Assembly (NCBI GenBank): GCA_964650525.1
Contig: CAZYUA010000010.1
Coordinates: forward strand, 59,006-123,005
DNA: 64,000 bases
Direction of reading: 5' to 3'
Source: UBA1413 sp964650525
GTDB lineage: Bacteria > Bacteroidota > Bacteroidia > Bacteroidales > Prolixibacteraceae
Position 1 is the first letter of the stretch, and every line of letters begins with the position of its first letter. The translations under genes were made by a program, and so were the position numbers. The notes beneath the pieces were generated by a model. The model did no database searches. It was not told the origin of the DNA and was given only the letters and a program-made list of their open reading frames with translations. Below, one piece after another: positions 29,859 through 39,148 of this stretch.

Positions 29859-31658
29859 ATGAAAAGGGTTCGCTTAAACATCTTACTCATCTTTACCTCC
29901 CTTTTTCTGTCAGGGACGATGGGTTCAGAAGCCGGCACTACGGGTTGCGAAGAGCTGCTCTGGTCGGATGAATTTGATGTTGCCGGAGCCCCCAACCCGA
30001 ACCGGTGGAGATTTGAAACCGGCGGTGGCGGCTGGGGCAACAACGAACTGCAGGTTTACACTACCAGCAGGAGCAACTCTTATATCAGCGACGGCACCCT
30101 GAAAATTCATGCCCGCAAATCCGAAACCGGCACGTGGACGTCGGCACGGATGGTTACTTCAGGGAAGGCTTCCTGGCAATACTGCCGGATCGAGATCAGG
30201 GCAAAACTGCCCCCGGGCCGGGGAACCTGGCCTGCCCTCTGGATGATGCCCCAGCAATCTACGTATGGCTCCTGGCCTAAAAGCGGAGAAATCGACATTA
30301 TGGAACATGTAGGCTACGACATGAACAACGTGCATGGCACCGTTCACACCGAGGCCTACAACCATTCCATCGGCACCGAAAAACAAGGTTCCATTCTCCT
30401 TACCAATGTCGATAAACAGTTCCATGTGTACACCATCGAATGGAACGAAAAAGAAATCCGATGGTTTGCCAACGACCGGCACTATTATACGTTCTCAAAC
30501 GAATACAAAACCTACCGGGAATGGCCCTTTAGCCACCCCTTTTTCCTGATTTTCAACCTTGCCATCGGTGGGAGTTGGGGTGGGTCCCAGGGGGTAGACC
30601 CCGCCCTTACGGAAGCAGTCATGGAAATAGACTATGTCAGGGTCTACCGCGTTAAGCCTGCCCCTCCCGTCATTTCCGGACCAGCCTTTGTTACCCCCGG
30701 ACAGGAGGCTGTTTACTCCATACCCACAGGCTACCGGGCAACCCCCCGGTGGATAATTCCGGAAGGGGTGTCCCTTGTTTCAGGAGCCGGCACCCAAACA
30801 ATTAAAGTCGTATGGAACGATAAACCCGGCACCCTGACAGCTGAACTTTTCAACGAATGTGATACGGTTGCCGGAAGCCCTTACCTGGTAAAAATGCTCG
30901 AGATACCCTCCGGCGAATTCTGGATCATCCCTTTTGCCGATTCAAGCGGAAGTACCGGCTGGAAAGCCATCCCCGGCGCAAACAACAACATTGCGCTTAC
31001 CTTGGAAGAGGGAGACCTGGCAGTAACCTATAACATCCAGTCTGCCATCCAGAACCCCCATCTCTCCTTCGACTTTCCGATTACCACCGACCTTACAGGT
31101 CACCCCGAAATGGTTCTCCAATTAATGGCCGCGGAAGGCCAAATGCCTGTCAATTTGCGGATAGAACTTTCCGATGCTGAGGGTAAAACTGACCCCTCCG
31201 ACCCCTTTATCCTTCTTAATGCTACCGCTGACGGACAATTCCATCCCTACTTGAAATCTTTCAGCATGAATCCGGCCAATGGATGGAAACCAGGCTATAT
31301 GTCGCGCATCAGACTTTTTTTCAACTACGGAATCCAGGGTAAAAAAGGAGCCGGAGAATTTCGCATCCGAGACCTTAAAATGCATAACCCTACCTTCACT
31401 TCCGGCAACCTTCGCCTGAAAAATCACAAATGTACACTCTATCCAAATCCTTCCTCCGGGAAAATCCGGATTGAGTCACCGGAAAATATCCTATTTGTGA
31501 AAATTTATTCTCTGTCTGGCCAACTCCGGTACAGTGCCTTCCCTCCTCCTGTATCACCTGTTCTGATCGATCTCTCTGATCTACCTGCCGGCGTTTATTT
31601 CATCAGCTTGTCAACCGGTTCCGGCAGAATAGAAAACCAACTGTTGGTGATTGAATGA
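29859..31658 (+). CDS. GH16 laminarinase-like enzyme with T9SS sorting domain
   Basis: 600 residues from ATG 29859, which has AGGAG seven bases upstream and starts a signal peptide (MKRVRLNILLIFTSLFLSG); an upstream in-frame start at 29766 adds 31 residues without signal character. GH16 domain about 30-265 with GEIDIMEHVG (Glu144, Asp146, Glu149). Next an Ig/PKD-like domain about 270-350, a carbohydrate-binding-like beta domain about 355-515, and a T9SS tail (LYPNPSSGKIRIESP...GVYFISL). It is a secreted paralogue of the upstream lipoprotein, giving one anchored and one released laminarinase. Its stop lies next to the HAD gene region. Confidence 0.93.
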   Translation: MKRVRLNILLIFTSLFLSGTMGSEAGTTGCEELLWSDEFDVAGAPNPNRWRFETGGGGWGNNELQVYTTSRSNSYISDGTLKIHARKSETGTWTSARMVTSGKASWQYCRIEIRAKLPPGRGTWPALWMMPQQSTYGSWPKSGEIDIMEHVGYDMNNVHGTVHTEAYNHSIGTEKQGSILLTNVDKQFHVYTIEWNEKEIRWFANDRHYYTFSNEYKTYREWPFSHPFFLIFNLAIGGSWGGSQGVDPALTEAVMEIDYVRVYRVKPAPPVISGPAFVTPGQEAVYSIPTGYRATPRWIIPEGVSLVSGAGTQTIKVVWNDKPGTLTAELFNECDTVAGSPYLVKMLEIPSGEFWIIPFADSSGSTGWKAIPGANNNIALTLEEGDLAVTYNIQSAIQNPHLSFDFPITTDLTGHPEMVLQLMAAEGQMPVNLRIELSDAEGKTDPSDPFILLNATADGQFHPYLKSFSMNPANGWKPGYMSRIRLFFNYGIQGKKGAGEFRIRDLKMHNPTFTSGNLRLKNHKCTLYPNPSSGKIRIESPENILFVKIYSLSGQLRYSAFPPPVSPVLIDLSDLPAGVYFISLSTGSGRIENQLLVIE

Positions 31659-31686
31659 CTCTGGCAAGCTCAAAATCAATTACAGA

Positions 31687-32349
31687 ATGGGTGATCGTTC
31701 CATAAACCAGATCCGGAATATCGTTTTTGACCTTGGCGGCGTTTTGCTGGATCTGGACTTCCAGGCTCCGGTGGAGGCGTTTCGTAAACTGGGAGGTGAA
31801 GGATACGCGATGGATTACCATCAGGTAATTACCCACCCGCTGTTTTATGGGTTTGAAACCGGGGAGATAACACCCGGGGAGTTCCGTAAACAGGTGAAGG
31901 GATTTTTTGCTGGCATGCCCCTATCCGACGAAGCCATCGACATGGCATGGTGCAGTATGTTGCTGAATGTACCGGAAAGCAAAATCAACCTCTTAAAAGA
32001 GTTGTCGGAGAAATACCGGCTTTTTCTCTTCAGCAACACCAATGAAATTCATATTGCCTTTTTTCAGCAGAGGTTTGAAGCTCAGGCTGGGTACCCGATC
32101 GAGTCGCTGTTCGAACAGTGCTTTTATTCTCACCGGATCCATGACAGGAAACCCAACCTTTCCAGTTTTATGAAGATCAGTCGTTTAGCAAATATCCGGC
32201 CGGAAGAAACCCTGTTTGTTGACGATTTTGCTGAAAACATCCGGGCAGCCCGGGAGTGTGGCTTCAAAACCATTCACTATCAGCCGGGAGATGATCTGAC
32301 AAGCATTATGGCCCTGTTTTCTGATGGAAACCTCAGAAAGGACGATTAA
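31687..32349 (+). CDS. HAD-superfamily (subfamily IA, YihX-like) phosphatase
   Basis: 220 residues from ATG 31687. A TTG at 31651, overlapping the GH16 stop, would add 12 residues. Motifs seen: I, VFDLGGVLLDLD (nucleophile Asp and general acid Asp); II, LFLFSNTNEIH; III, Lys in HDRKPNLSSF; IV, ETLFVDDFAENIRAA. This is the YihX/acid-sugar-phosphatase-like type (DxGGVL). It probably dephosphorylates a small sugar phosphate in the cytoplasm; substrate unknown. Being next to the glucan locus, it may belong to it, but this is not shown. Confidence 0.88.
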   Translation: MGDRSINQIRNIVFDLGGVLLDLDFQAPVEAFRKLGGEGYAMDYHQVITHPLFYGFETGEITPGEFRKQVKGFFAGMPLSDEAIDMAWCSMLLNVPESKINLLKELSEKYRLFLFSNTNEIHIAFFQQRFEAQAGYPIESLFEQCFYSHRIHDRKPNLSSFMKISRLANIRPEETLFVDDFAENIRAARECGFKTIHYQPGDDLTSIMALFSDGNLRKDD

Positions 32350-32392
32350 CAATTTGGAAGCTTTTTAAATTATTTGCTTTCAAAAAAGAACC

Positions 32393-32422
32393 GTTGCAGA
32401 ATTAAAAAAAAGATTATTTTTG
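32393..32422 (+). promoter_or_regulatory. Probable promoter of the trpB2 leader transcript
   Basis: GTTG (32393-32396) and TATTTTTG (32415-32422, exact TAnnTTTG) are 18 bases apart. Transcription would begin near 32430, just ahead of the leader peptide ATG at 32441. Confidence 0.55.
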
Positions 32423-32440
32423 CCCCGAAGAGTCCATTCG

Positions 32441-32506
32441 ATGAAATCGACAGGTATTAATAATGGCAATTGGTGGTGGTGGCACACAAAGGTGATCCGC
32501 ACGTAA
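32441..32506 (+). CDS. Tryptophan attenuator leader peptide (four Trp codons in a row)
   Basis: A 21-codon frame starts at ATG 32441 and ends at TAA 32504-32506. Residues 11-14 are encoded by four consecutive TGG codons (32471-32482), giving ...NGNWWWWHTKV... A run of four Trp codons in a tiny frame, 30 bases before a strong terminator and in front of a tryptophan synthase beta-chain gene, is the classic layout of a trp leader peptide. Scarce charged tRNA-Trp would stall the ribosome on this run. Coordinates and codons are read directly; the regulatory role is inferred from established trp attenuation. Confidence 0.85.
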   Translation: MKSTGINNGNWWWWHTKVIRT

Positions 32507-32557
32507 GCAATTTGTCCATTGTAATACCATCCGGGAGAGAGGGATTTGTTGTTTACG
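32502..32557 (+). promoter_or_regulatory. Candidate antiterminator pairing of the trp attenuator
   Basis: CGTAAGCAAT (32502-32511) can pair with GTTGTTTACG (32548-32557), eight Watson-Crick pairs and two G-U. The 5' half overlaps the leader stop codon; the 3' half is the loop side of the terminator. A ribosome stalled at the Trp codons would leave the 5' half free, while one finishing at the stop would cover it. The two folds compete. Paper-folding only, with no energy calculation. Confidence 0.5.
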
Positions 32558-32578
32558 CAACAGGTCCCTCTCTTTTTT
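32536..32578 (+). terminator. Attenuator terminator upstream of trpB2
   Basis: AGAGAGGGA (32536-32544) pairs perfectly with TCCCTCTCT (32565-32573). An inner stem TGTTG/CAACA (32547-32551 with 32558-32562) extends it across a small internal loop, and a six-T tract follows (32573-32578). It lies 58 bases before the trpB2 start, so it acts inside the leader rather than ending an upstream gene. Confidence 0.88.
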
Positions 32579-32635
32579 CAAGGCCGTTTGAAACATCAGG
32601 AGAACCCATTTACTAACCTTTTAAAACGAAAGAAG

Positions 32636-34009
32636 ATGACAAGACAGAAGAAGATTTTGCTGGAAGAATCGGAGATGCCGAAACAATGGTATAACCTTAC
32701 GCCCGATCTTCCCACCCCGATGAATCCGCCGCTGGGTCCTGACGGGAAACCGATTACCCCTGAGATGCTGGCACCGGTATTTCCGATGAACCTGATTGAG
32801 CAGGAGGTAAGCCAGCAGCGTTGGATTGATATTCCCGAGCCGGTCAGGGAACTGCTGACCCAGTACCGGCCCAGTCCGCTGGTCCGCGCCTATGATCTGG
32901 AAGCGGCATTGAAAACTCCGGCCAGGATCTATTACAAGAACGAGAGTTTGTCGCCGGCCGGGAGTCATAAGGGGAACACGGCCATTGCACAAGCCTGGTA
33001 TAACAAGGAATTCGGGATCAAACGGTTGACGACCGAGACCGGAGGAGGGCAGTGGGGATCTGCGTTAGCCTATGCCTGTGCGCTTATTGGCCTGGAATGC
33101 AAGGTTTTCATGGTGCGGGTGAGTTTCGACCAGAAGCCTTTCCGCAAGATGATGATGAACACCTGGGGAGCCACCTGCGTTCCGAGTCCGAGCATCGAGA
33201 CCCAGGCCGGCCGGAATATCCTGGCTGAATTCCCCGATACCCCGGGAAGCCTGGGAATTGCCATTAGTGAAGCCATCGAACAGGCCGTTACCGACCCGAA
33301 AGGCGAAACCCGCTATTCGTTGGGTTCGGTGCTGAACCATGTGATGCTGCATCAGACCATCATGGGTCAGGAAGCCAAAAAACAGCTGGCCAAGGCAGGT
33401 ATCCGCAAACCCGATGTGGTAATCGGATGTTGCGGGGGAGGCAGCAATTTTGCCGGGATTGCTTTCCCCTTTATGTACGACAAAATCAATGGAGCAGATA
33501 TTAAAATCATTGGCATTGAACCTTATTCCTGCCCTACCCTTACCAAGGCACCCTTTATTTATGACCACGGCGATGTGGCGCGGATGACACCGCTGCTTCC
33601 GATGTACAGCCTGGGGCATAACTTCATTCCGGCTCCCATCCATGCCGGCGGGTTGCGTTACCACGGCATGGCTCCCCTGGTCAGCGCCGCCCTGCGTGAC
33701 GGATTGATGGAAGCACAAGCCGTACATCAGAGCGAATGCTTCGAAGCCGGTATGTTGTTTGCCAAAACCGAAGGAATCATCCCGGCCCCCGAAACCACTC
33801 ACGCCATCGCCGGGGCTATCCGCGAAGCCAAAAAAGCAAAGGAAGAAGGAAAAGAAAAAGTCATCCTCTTTAATTTCACCGGCCACGGATTGCTCGATCT
33901 GCTCGGATATGAAAAATACCTGACAGGACAACTGAAAGATTATGAGTACCCCGAAGACGAGATTGTTAAAAATCTCGAAGTACTGAAGGGCTACCCGCTT
34001 CCACGGTAA
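32636..34009 (+). CDS. trpB: TrpB2-type tryptophan synthase beta chain
   Basis: 457 residues from ATG 32636; an in-frame upstream codon at 32546 lies inside the terminator and is unlikely. PLP enzyme: Schiff-base Lys112 in GSHKGNTA, phosphate-binding CCGGGSNFAG, catalytic ETGGGQWGSAL, and the long TrpB2 N terminus (PTPMNPPLGPDGKPITPEML, then RPSPLVRA). TrpB2 condenses indole (or another nucleophile) with L-serine to L-tryptophan. No trpA or other trp gene is adjacent, consistent with TrpB2 as a stand-alone indole-salvage enzyme. The leader with a Trp-codon run shows that it is controlled by tryptophan supply, which supports a real role in Trp synthesis. Confidence 0.94.
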   Translation: MTRQKKILLEESEMPKQWYNLTPDLPTPMNPPLGPDGKPITPEMLAPVFPMNLIEQEVSQQRWIDIPEPVRELLTQYRPSPLVRAYDLEAALKTPARIYYKNESLSPAGSHKGNTAIAQAWYNKEFGIKRLTTETGGGQWGSALAYACALIGLECKVFMVRVSFDQKPFRKMMMNTWGATCVPSPSIETQAGRNILAEFPDTPGSLGIAISEAIEQAVTDPKGETRYSLGSVLNHVMLHQTIMGQEAKKQLAKAGIRKPDVVIGCCGGGSNFAGIAFPFMYDKINGADIKIIGIEPYSCPTLTKAPFIYDHGDVARMTPLLPMYSLGHNFIPAPIHAGGLRYHGMAPLVSAALRDGLMEAQAVHQSECFEAGMLFAKTEGIIPAPETTHAIAGAIREAKKAKEEGKEKVILFNFTGHGLLDLLGYEKYLTGQLKDYEYPEDEIVKNLEVLKGYPLPR

Positions 34010-34047
34010 CCTGCCTTTTCCTGCAAAAGAACGGGTGGTGGTGGGAG

Positions 34048-34086
34048 AAAATCAGAGACCCCGGGTTTACACTCCGGGGTCTCTGA
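34048..34086 (-). terminator. Terminator of speA (between convergent genes)
   Basis: A perfect 13-bp stem, TCAGAGACCCCGG (34052-34064) with its complement at 34074-34086, has a 9-base loop. On the minus strand it is followed by TTTT, fitting speA, which ends at 34098. It has no T tract on the plus strand, but may also slow trpB2 transcripts. Confidence 0.8.
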
Positions 34087-34097
34087 TGCTGTATCAC

Positions 34098-35990
34098 CTA
34101 TTCCAGATAGGTATATCCGTAAAGCCCTGAACGGTAGATGGAAAGAAACTCCTTTCCCTCTTCCGCAGTGATTTTCCCCGCTTTAACGGATGAGGAGACC
34201 CATCCTTCTACCGCCCTGACCATCTTTTTCGGACTGTAATTCACATAGTCCAGCACCTCGGCAACCGTCTCGCCATCGATCACCTGGTCGATGACATACC
34301 CTTTGCTGTTTACCGAAACGTGCACGGCATTGGTATCGCCGAATAAATTATGCAGGTCTCCCAAAATCTCCTGGTAAGCTCCTACAAGAAATACCCCGAT
34401 ATAATAAGTATCCCTCGACTTGAGGGAATGGACGGGGAGATAATACGATTTATTGCGGGTAGAAATAAAGTTGTCGATTTTTCCGTCTGAATCGCAGGTG
34501 ATGTCGTGGAGGGTTGCTGAACGGTCTGGTTTTTCATCGAGCCGTTGCAGGGGAATTATGGGGAAGACCTGGTCAATCGCCCAGGCATCAGGAAGCGACT
34601 GAAAGAGGGAGAAGTTGCAGAAATACTTATCTGACAACAACTTAGGAAGCGTCTCCAGTTCTTCCGGGATGTGTTTCAGTTTGCTGCTCATGACCATGAC
34701 ATCACGGGCTACCGACCAAAAGAGTTTTTCGATCTGGGCCCGGGTTTTCAGGTCGAGCAATCCCAGGCTGAAACGGTCAAGGGCCTCCTCGCGGATTTGC
34801 TGGGCATCGTGCCAGGTTTCAAGCATCCCGGGCTGGTTCAGGTTTTCCCACGCATAATCAAGGTCCCGGACCAGTTCATGGTCGCCGGGACTCACCTCTT
34901 CTTCCTCATCCCATTGAGGAATAGTCGCCGATTCAAGAACCTCAAAGACAAGTACCGAATGGTGAGCGGCCAGCGAGCGCCCTGATTCGGTGATAATATT
35001 GGGATGGGGAATGTTGTTTTTGTTGGCCGCATCCACCAGCGTATACGTGGCATCGTTGACATACTCCTGGATGCTGTAATTCACGCTGCTTTCGCTGTTC
35101 GACGACCGGGTGCCGTCGTAGTCTACCCCGAGTCCCCCCCCGATATCCACAAACTCAACCCTGAAACCGGCCTTGTAAAGTTCCACATAGAATTGGGAGG
35201 CTTCACGGAGGGCCACTTTGATTCTCCTGATCTTGTTGATCTGGCTTCCGATGTGGAAATGAATCAAACGGAGGCAGTTTTTCATTCCGTTTTTTTCCAG
35301 GAAATCGAGACCTTCGAGCAATTCACTGGAGGTAAGCCCGAATTTGCTTACATCGCCTCCCGAGTCCTCCCATTTGCCGCTGCCTGTGCTGGCCAGCTTG
35401 ATCCGTATCCCCAAATTAGGCCTGATTTTCAAACGTTTCGAAACCCGGGTGATTAATTTGAGTTCGTTCAGTTTTTCCACAACAATAAAAATACGCCGCC
35501 CCATTTTCTGTGCCAGCAAGGCCAGCTCTATGTAACTCTCATCCTTGTACCCATTGCAGATGATCAGCGAATCGCTCTCCGTATCGATGGCAATGACGGC
35601 ATGCAGTTCGGGCTTGGAACCTGCTTCCAGCCCTATATTGAATTTTTTACCGTGATCTACGATCTCTTCAACGACCTGCCGCATCTGATTGACCTTGATC
35701 GGGTAGACAATGAAATTCTGACCCTGGTAATCATATTCCTCGGCGGCAATTTTGAAGCAACTGGCCATTTTCTCAATCCTGCTGTCAAGGATATCGGGAA
35801 ACCTCACCAGCATGGGAGGGGTAACATCCCGGAGTTGTAACTCTTCGAGCAACTCCCGGAGATCGACCGACACTCCATCCTTCCTTGGGGTGACGGTAAC
35901 ATTTCCCTTTTCGTTGATCGAAAAATAATTGACCCCCCAACCATAAATGTTGTAGAGTTCCGCTGAATCTTCAATACGCCATTTTCTCAT
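34098..35990 (-). CDS. speA: Biosynthetic arginine decarboxylase
   Basis: 630 residues, the usual length for the biosynthetic PLP-dependent enzyme of fold III. It converts arginine to agmatine, the first step of agmatine-route polyamine synthesis. Seen: PLP Lys99 in FIVYPIKVNQMRQVV, LRLIHFHIGSQI, FVDIGGGLGVDYDG (phosphate binding), and the C-terminal YYIGVFLVGAYQEILGDLHNLFGDTNAVHV motif. The start MRKWRIEDSAELYNIYGWG is typical. It is single-gene transcribed, divergent from polA, with a terminator. No other polyamine gene is in the window. Confidence 0.96.
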   Translation of the reverse strand: MRKWRIEDSAELYNIYGWGVNYFSINEKGNVTVTPRKDGVSVDLRELLEELQLRDVTPPMLVRFPDILDSRIEKMASCFKIAAEEYDYQGQNFIVYPIKVNQMRQVVEEIVDHGKKFNIGLEAGSKPELHAVIAIDTESDSLIICNGYKDESYIELALLAQKMGRRIFIVVEKLNELKLITRVSKRLKIRPNLGIRIKLASTGSGKWEDSGGDVSKFGLTSSELLEGLDFLEKNGMKNCLRLIHFHIGSQINKIRRIKVALREASQFYVELYKAGFRVEFVDIGGGLGVDYDGTRSSNSESSVNYSIQEYVNDATYTLVDAANKNNIPHPNIITESGRSLAAHHSVLVFEVLESATIPQWDEEEEVSPGDHELVRDLDYAWENLNQPGMLETWHDAQQIREEALDRFSLGLLDLKTRAQIEKLFWSVARDVMVMSSKLKHIPEELETLPKLLSDKYFCNFSLFQSLPDAWAIDQVFPIIPLQRLDEKPDRSATLHDITCDSDGKIDNFISTRNKSYYLPVHSLKSRDTYYIGVFLVGAYQEILGDLHNLFGDTNAVHVSVNSKGYVIDQVIDGETVAEVLDYVNYSPKKMVRAVEGWVSSSVKAGKITAEEGKEFLSIYRSGLYGYTYLE

Positions 35991-36036
35991 GTCTAAGACC
36001 TGTTTATTTTGTATTAAGTTACTGTTAGCGAAGGGG

Positions 36037-36044
36037 CAAAGGTA
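36037..36044 (-). promoter_or_regulatory. speA: Probable -7 box (TACCTTTG) of speA
   Basis: The minus strand carries an exact TAnnTTTG match 47 bases before the speA ATG. The predicted start of transcription is near 36030. No clear -33 box. The rest of 35991-36319 is non-coding divergent promoter space. Confidence 0.45.
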
Positions 36045-36286
36045 AACAAATTGAACCGATTTGTCATAGCCCGACAGCTGTTTGCCCCGCCCTGTTTCTT
36101 TACTGCAAACAGATTGAAGATAAAATTTCCATCCCGGAAAAGACGGTTTCTCTCCTTGCAGGTGCCAAACCGGAAAGTCCGGCCTTGAAAACCTGTCTGT
36201 AAAACAATGATTATTAAAATGTTAAAATCAACAGACAGTCAGAATAACTTACGGTTTGCGAAAATTCCCGAATCCTGGTTTATGAC

Positions 36287-36294
36287 TACCTTTG
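36287..36294 (+). promoter_or_regulatory. polA: Probable -7 box (TACCTTTG) of polA
   Basis: An exact TAnnTTTG match lies 26 bases before the polA ATG at 36320. A TTTG at 36255 is too far upstream (28-base spacing) to be a good -33 element. Confidence 0.45.
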
Positions 36295-36319
36295 ACCTAA
36301 AACCATTATCAGCAAGACC

Positions 36320-39109
36320 ATGATACCGGAAAGAAAAAAAACCCTTTACCTGATTGATGCCTATGCATTAATCTACCGGAGTTATTTCGCTTTTATCCGG
36401 AATCCGAGGATTAATTCCAAAGGTTTGAATACCTCTGCGATCCTGGGGTTCGTGAATACTCTGGTTCAGCTCCTGGAAAATGAAAAACCAGAATTCATCG
36501 GAGTGGCTTTCGACTTGTCAAAACCGACCTTCAGGCATGAGCTGTTTACGGAATACAAAGCCACACGACAGGAAATGCCTGAAGACATCCGGAAGTCGGT
36601 TCCCTTCATCCGGAAGATCGTTGAGGCTTTCCGCATTCCCATTCTGGAGAAAGAGGGATTTGAAGCCGATGACATCATCGGGACCCTTGCCCGCAAAGCG
36701 GAAGAAAAAGGTTTTAAAACCTTCATGATGACGCCCGATAAGGACTATGCGCAGCTGGTAACGGAAAACATTCTGATTTACAAACCCGGGAAATCGGGCA
36801 GTGGCCATGAGATTTGGGGAGTGGATGAGGTAAAAAGCAATTTTGGTATTGACTCGCCTCAACAAATGATCGACATCCTGGGACTGATGGGAGACTCATC
36901 AGACAACATTCCGGGCTGCCCGGGAATCGGTCCCATGAACGCCTCCCGGCTGATCGGTGAATTCGGAAGTATCGACGGAATTTACAGCCATCTCGGGCAG
37001 TTGAAGGGAAAACAAAAAGAAAACCTGGTGGAATATGAAGAACAGGTCCGGCTATCCCGGAAACTTGCCACTATCATTCTCGACGTGCCCGTTGAATTTG
37101 AACCAGCACTGCTGCAAATGGAAGAACCCGACCTCCCTGCCCTCCGGAAGCTGTTTGAAGATCTGGAATTCAGAACCCTGTCTGAAAGGCTGCAACTGGT
37201 GAAACCGGACGGGAAGACTGAAACACCTCAACCCCAGCAAGGTACCCTGTTTGATGCGTATCTCCCGCCTGCTACACCTGCATCAAACGAAAACAGGAAA
37301 ACCATTGATACCCAGCCACACGTTTACCGGCTTGTGGAAACGCATACAGAACGGAAATCACTGCTGGCGGAGTTGAAAAGCCATAAGGAATTTTGTTTCG
37401 ACACCGAAACCACCGGCTTGGATCCGCAAACTGCTGAACTGGTCTGCCTCTCCTTTGCTTTCAAAAAACAAGAAGCTTACTGTGTCCTGGTTCCTGAAGA
37501 CCCTGCCCTGGCCAGGGAGGTTGTTGGGGAATTCCGGGACCTCTTCCTGGATGAGACCATCCTGAAAACAGGCCAGAACATCAAATTCGACCTGCTAATG
37601 CTGAACCAGTACGGACTGGAAATCAAGGGTCCCTTGTTTGATACCATGCTTGCCCACTACCTGATTCAGCCGGAATGGAAGCATAACCTTGACTTCTTGT
37701 GCGAAATATACCTGAATTACCGTAAAATACCAACCAGCAACCTGATCGGCACAAAGGGTAAACCCCAGCGGACTATGCGTTCGGCAGATCCCGAATTATT
37801 GAAAGACTATTCCTGCGAAGATGCCGATTTAACCTTTCAACTGAAAGAGATCCTGATGCAGGAGTTGGAGAGAAACCAGCTGAAAGACCTGTTTGAAAAC
37901 ATGGAAATGCCTCTGGTGCAGGTTCTTGCAGATATGGAAACGACCGGCGTCAAAATTGATGTCCGTGTGTTAAAGGAAGTATCGGGGGGATTACGCACCC
38001 AGATCCTGGACCTTGAAAAAGAGATTCTGGATCTCGCAGGAACAAAATTTAACGTTTCATCTCCCAAGCAACTGGGAGAGGTGCTTTTTGAACGGTTAAA
38101 GATTGATCCCGGTGCACGGTTGACCAAAACAAAACAATACCCGACAAGCGAAGATGTTCTGGCCCGGCTTACAGACAAACACCCGATTGTGGAAAAAGTG
38201 CTCGATTACAGAGGTTTGAAAAAACTGCTGAATACCTATGTTGATATACTTCCCGGATTGATCAACCGGAAATCGGGAAGAATTCACACTTCGTACAACC
38301 AGGCAGTTACCGCAACCGGACGATTAAGCTCCAACAATCCCAACCTCCAGAATATTCCGATTCGCGATCAAGCAGGAAGGGAAATCCGGAAAGCATTTAT
38401 TCCCTCCGGCGAGGATCACCTGTTTTTGTCGGCCGACTATTCGCAGATTGAGCTCCGGATCATGGCTTCCCTGAGCGGGGATCCGGCAATGGTGGAGGCT
38501 TTCCGGAACAACCAGGATATCCATGCCATCACCGCATCCAGGATTTTCCGCATCCCTGTCAGCCAGGTGACTCCGGAAATGCGGCGAAAAGCTAAAACTG
38601 CCAACTTTGGAATCATCTACGGGATTTCTGCTTTCGGTCTCGCACAAAGGCTCAACATCCCCCGGGCAGAAGCCCAAAGCCTGATCAAGGGCTATTTCGA
38701 AAACTTCCCAAAAGTGAAAGAATACATGGATGTTTCGATCGAAAAAGCCAGAAAATCAGGATATGTGCAAACAATTTTGGGCCGGCGGCGTTATCTTGCT
38801 GATATCGGATCAAAAAATCAGGTGGTACGGGGAATGGCTGAACGGAATGCAATCAACACACCCATTCAGGGTTCTGCCGCCGACATCATCAAAATAGCCA
38901 TGATCCATATTCACCATGCATTTGTTCATCACAAACTGAAGTCAAAAATGATTTTACAGGTACACGACGAATTAAACTTTGATGTTCTGAAATCAGAATT
39001 AAACCAGGTTATGCAGATCGTTCAAAAAGAAATGGAATCGGCATTGACTCTTTCGGTTCCACTTACAGTCGGAATTAAAGCTGCGGATAACTGGCTGGAT
39101 GCACATTGA
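36320..39109 (+). CDS. polA: DNA polymerase I
   Basis: 929 residues. N-terminal 5'-3' exonuclease (LIDAYALIYRSYFAF, FEADDIIGTLA, TPDKDYAQLV, GLMGDSSDNIPGCPGIG); 3'-5' proofreading domain with intact FDTETTGLDP (Asp361, Glu363); family A polymerase with motif A SADYSQIELR (Asp706), motif B RRKAKTANFGIIYGIS and motif C QVHDELNF (Asp883). It fills gaps in replication and repair and removes RNA primers. Proofreading residues are retained, unlike in many Gram-positive homologues. Nothing unusual. Confidence 0.97.
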   Translation: MIPERKKTLYLIDAYALIYRSYFAFIRNPRINSKGLNTSAILGFVNTLVQLLENEKPEFIGVAFDLSKPTFRHELFTEYKATRQEMPEDIRKSVPFIRKIVEAFRIPILEKEGFEADDIIGTLARKAEEKGFKTFMMTPDKDYAQLVTENILIYKPGKSGSGHEIWGVDEVKSNFGIDSPQQMIDILGLMGDSSDNIPGCPGIGPMNASRLIGEFGSIDGIYSHLGQLKGKQKENLVEYEEQVRLSRKLATIILDVPVEFEPALLQMEEPDLPALRKLFEDLEFRTLSERLQLVKPDGKTETPQPQQGTLFDAYLPPATPASNENRKTIDTQPHVYRLVETHTERKSLLAELKSHKEFCFDTETTGLDPQTAELVCLSFAFKKQEAYCVLVPEDPALAREVVGEFRDLFLDETILKTGQNIKFDLLMLNQYGLEIKGPLFDTMLAHYLIQPEWKHNLDFLCEIYLNYRKIPTSNLIGTKGKPQRTMRSADPELLKDYSCEDADLTFQLKEILMQELERNQLKDLFENMEMPLVQVLADMETTGVKIDVRVLKEVSGGLRTQILDLEKEILDLAGTKFNVSSPKQLGEVLFERLKIDPGARLTKTKQYPTSEDVLARLTDKHPIVEKVLDYRGLKKLLNTYVDILPGLINRKSGRIHTSYNQAVTATGRLSSNNPNLQNIPIRDQAGREIRKAFIPSGEDHLFLSADYSQIELRIMASLSGDPAMVEAFRNNQDIHAITASRIFRIPVSQVTPEMRRKAKTANFGIIYGISAFGLAQRLNIPRAEAQSLIKGYFENFPKVKEYMDVSIEKARKSGYVQTILGRRRYLADIGSKNQVVRGMAERNAINTPIQGSAADIIKIAMIHIHHAFVHHKLKSKMILQVHDELNFDVLKSELNQVMQIVQKEMESALTLSVPLTVGIKAADNWLDAH

Positions 39110-39148
39110 AAGGATTCAATTTGCAGACACGCTCTTATTTCAAAGGAT

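Noticed and set aside
32414..32596. 60-residue minus-strand frame over the trp leader
   Set aside because: It is antisense to the leader peptide and terminator and has no other support.
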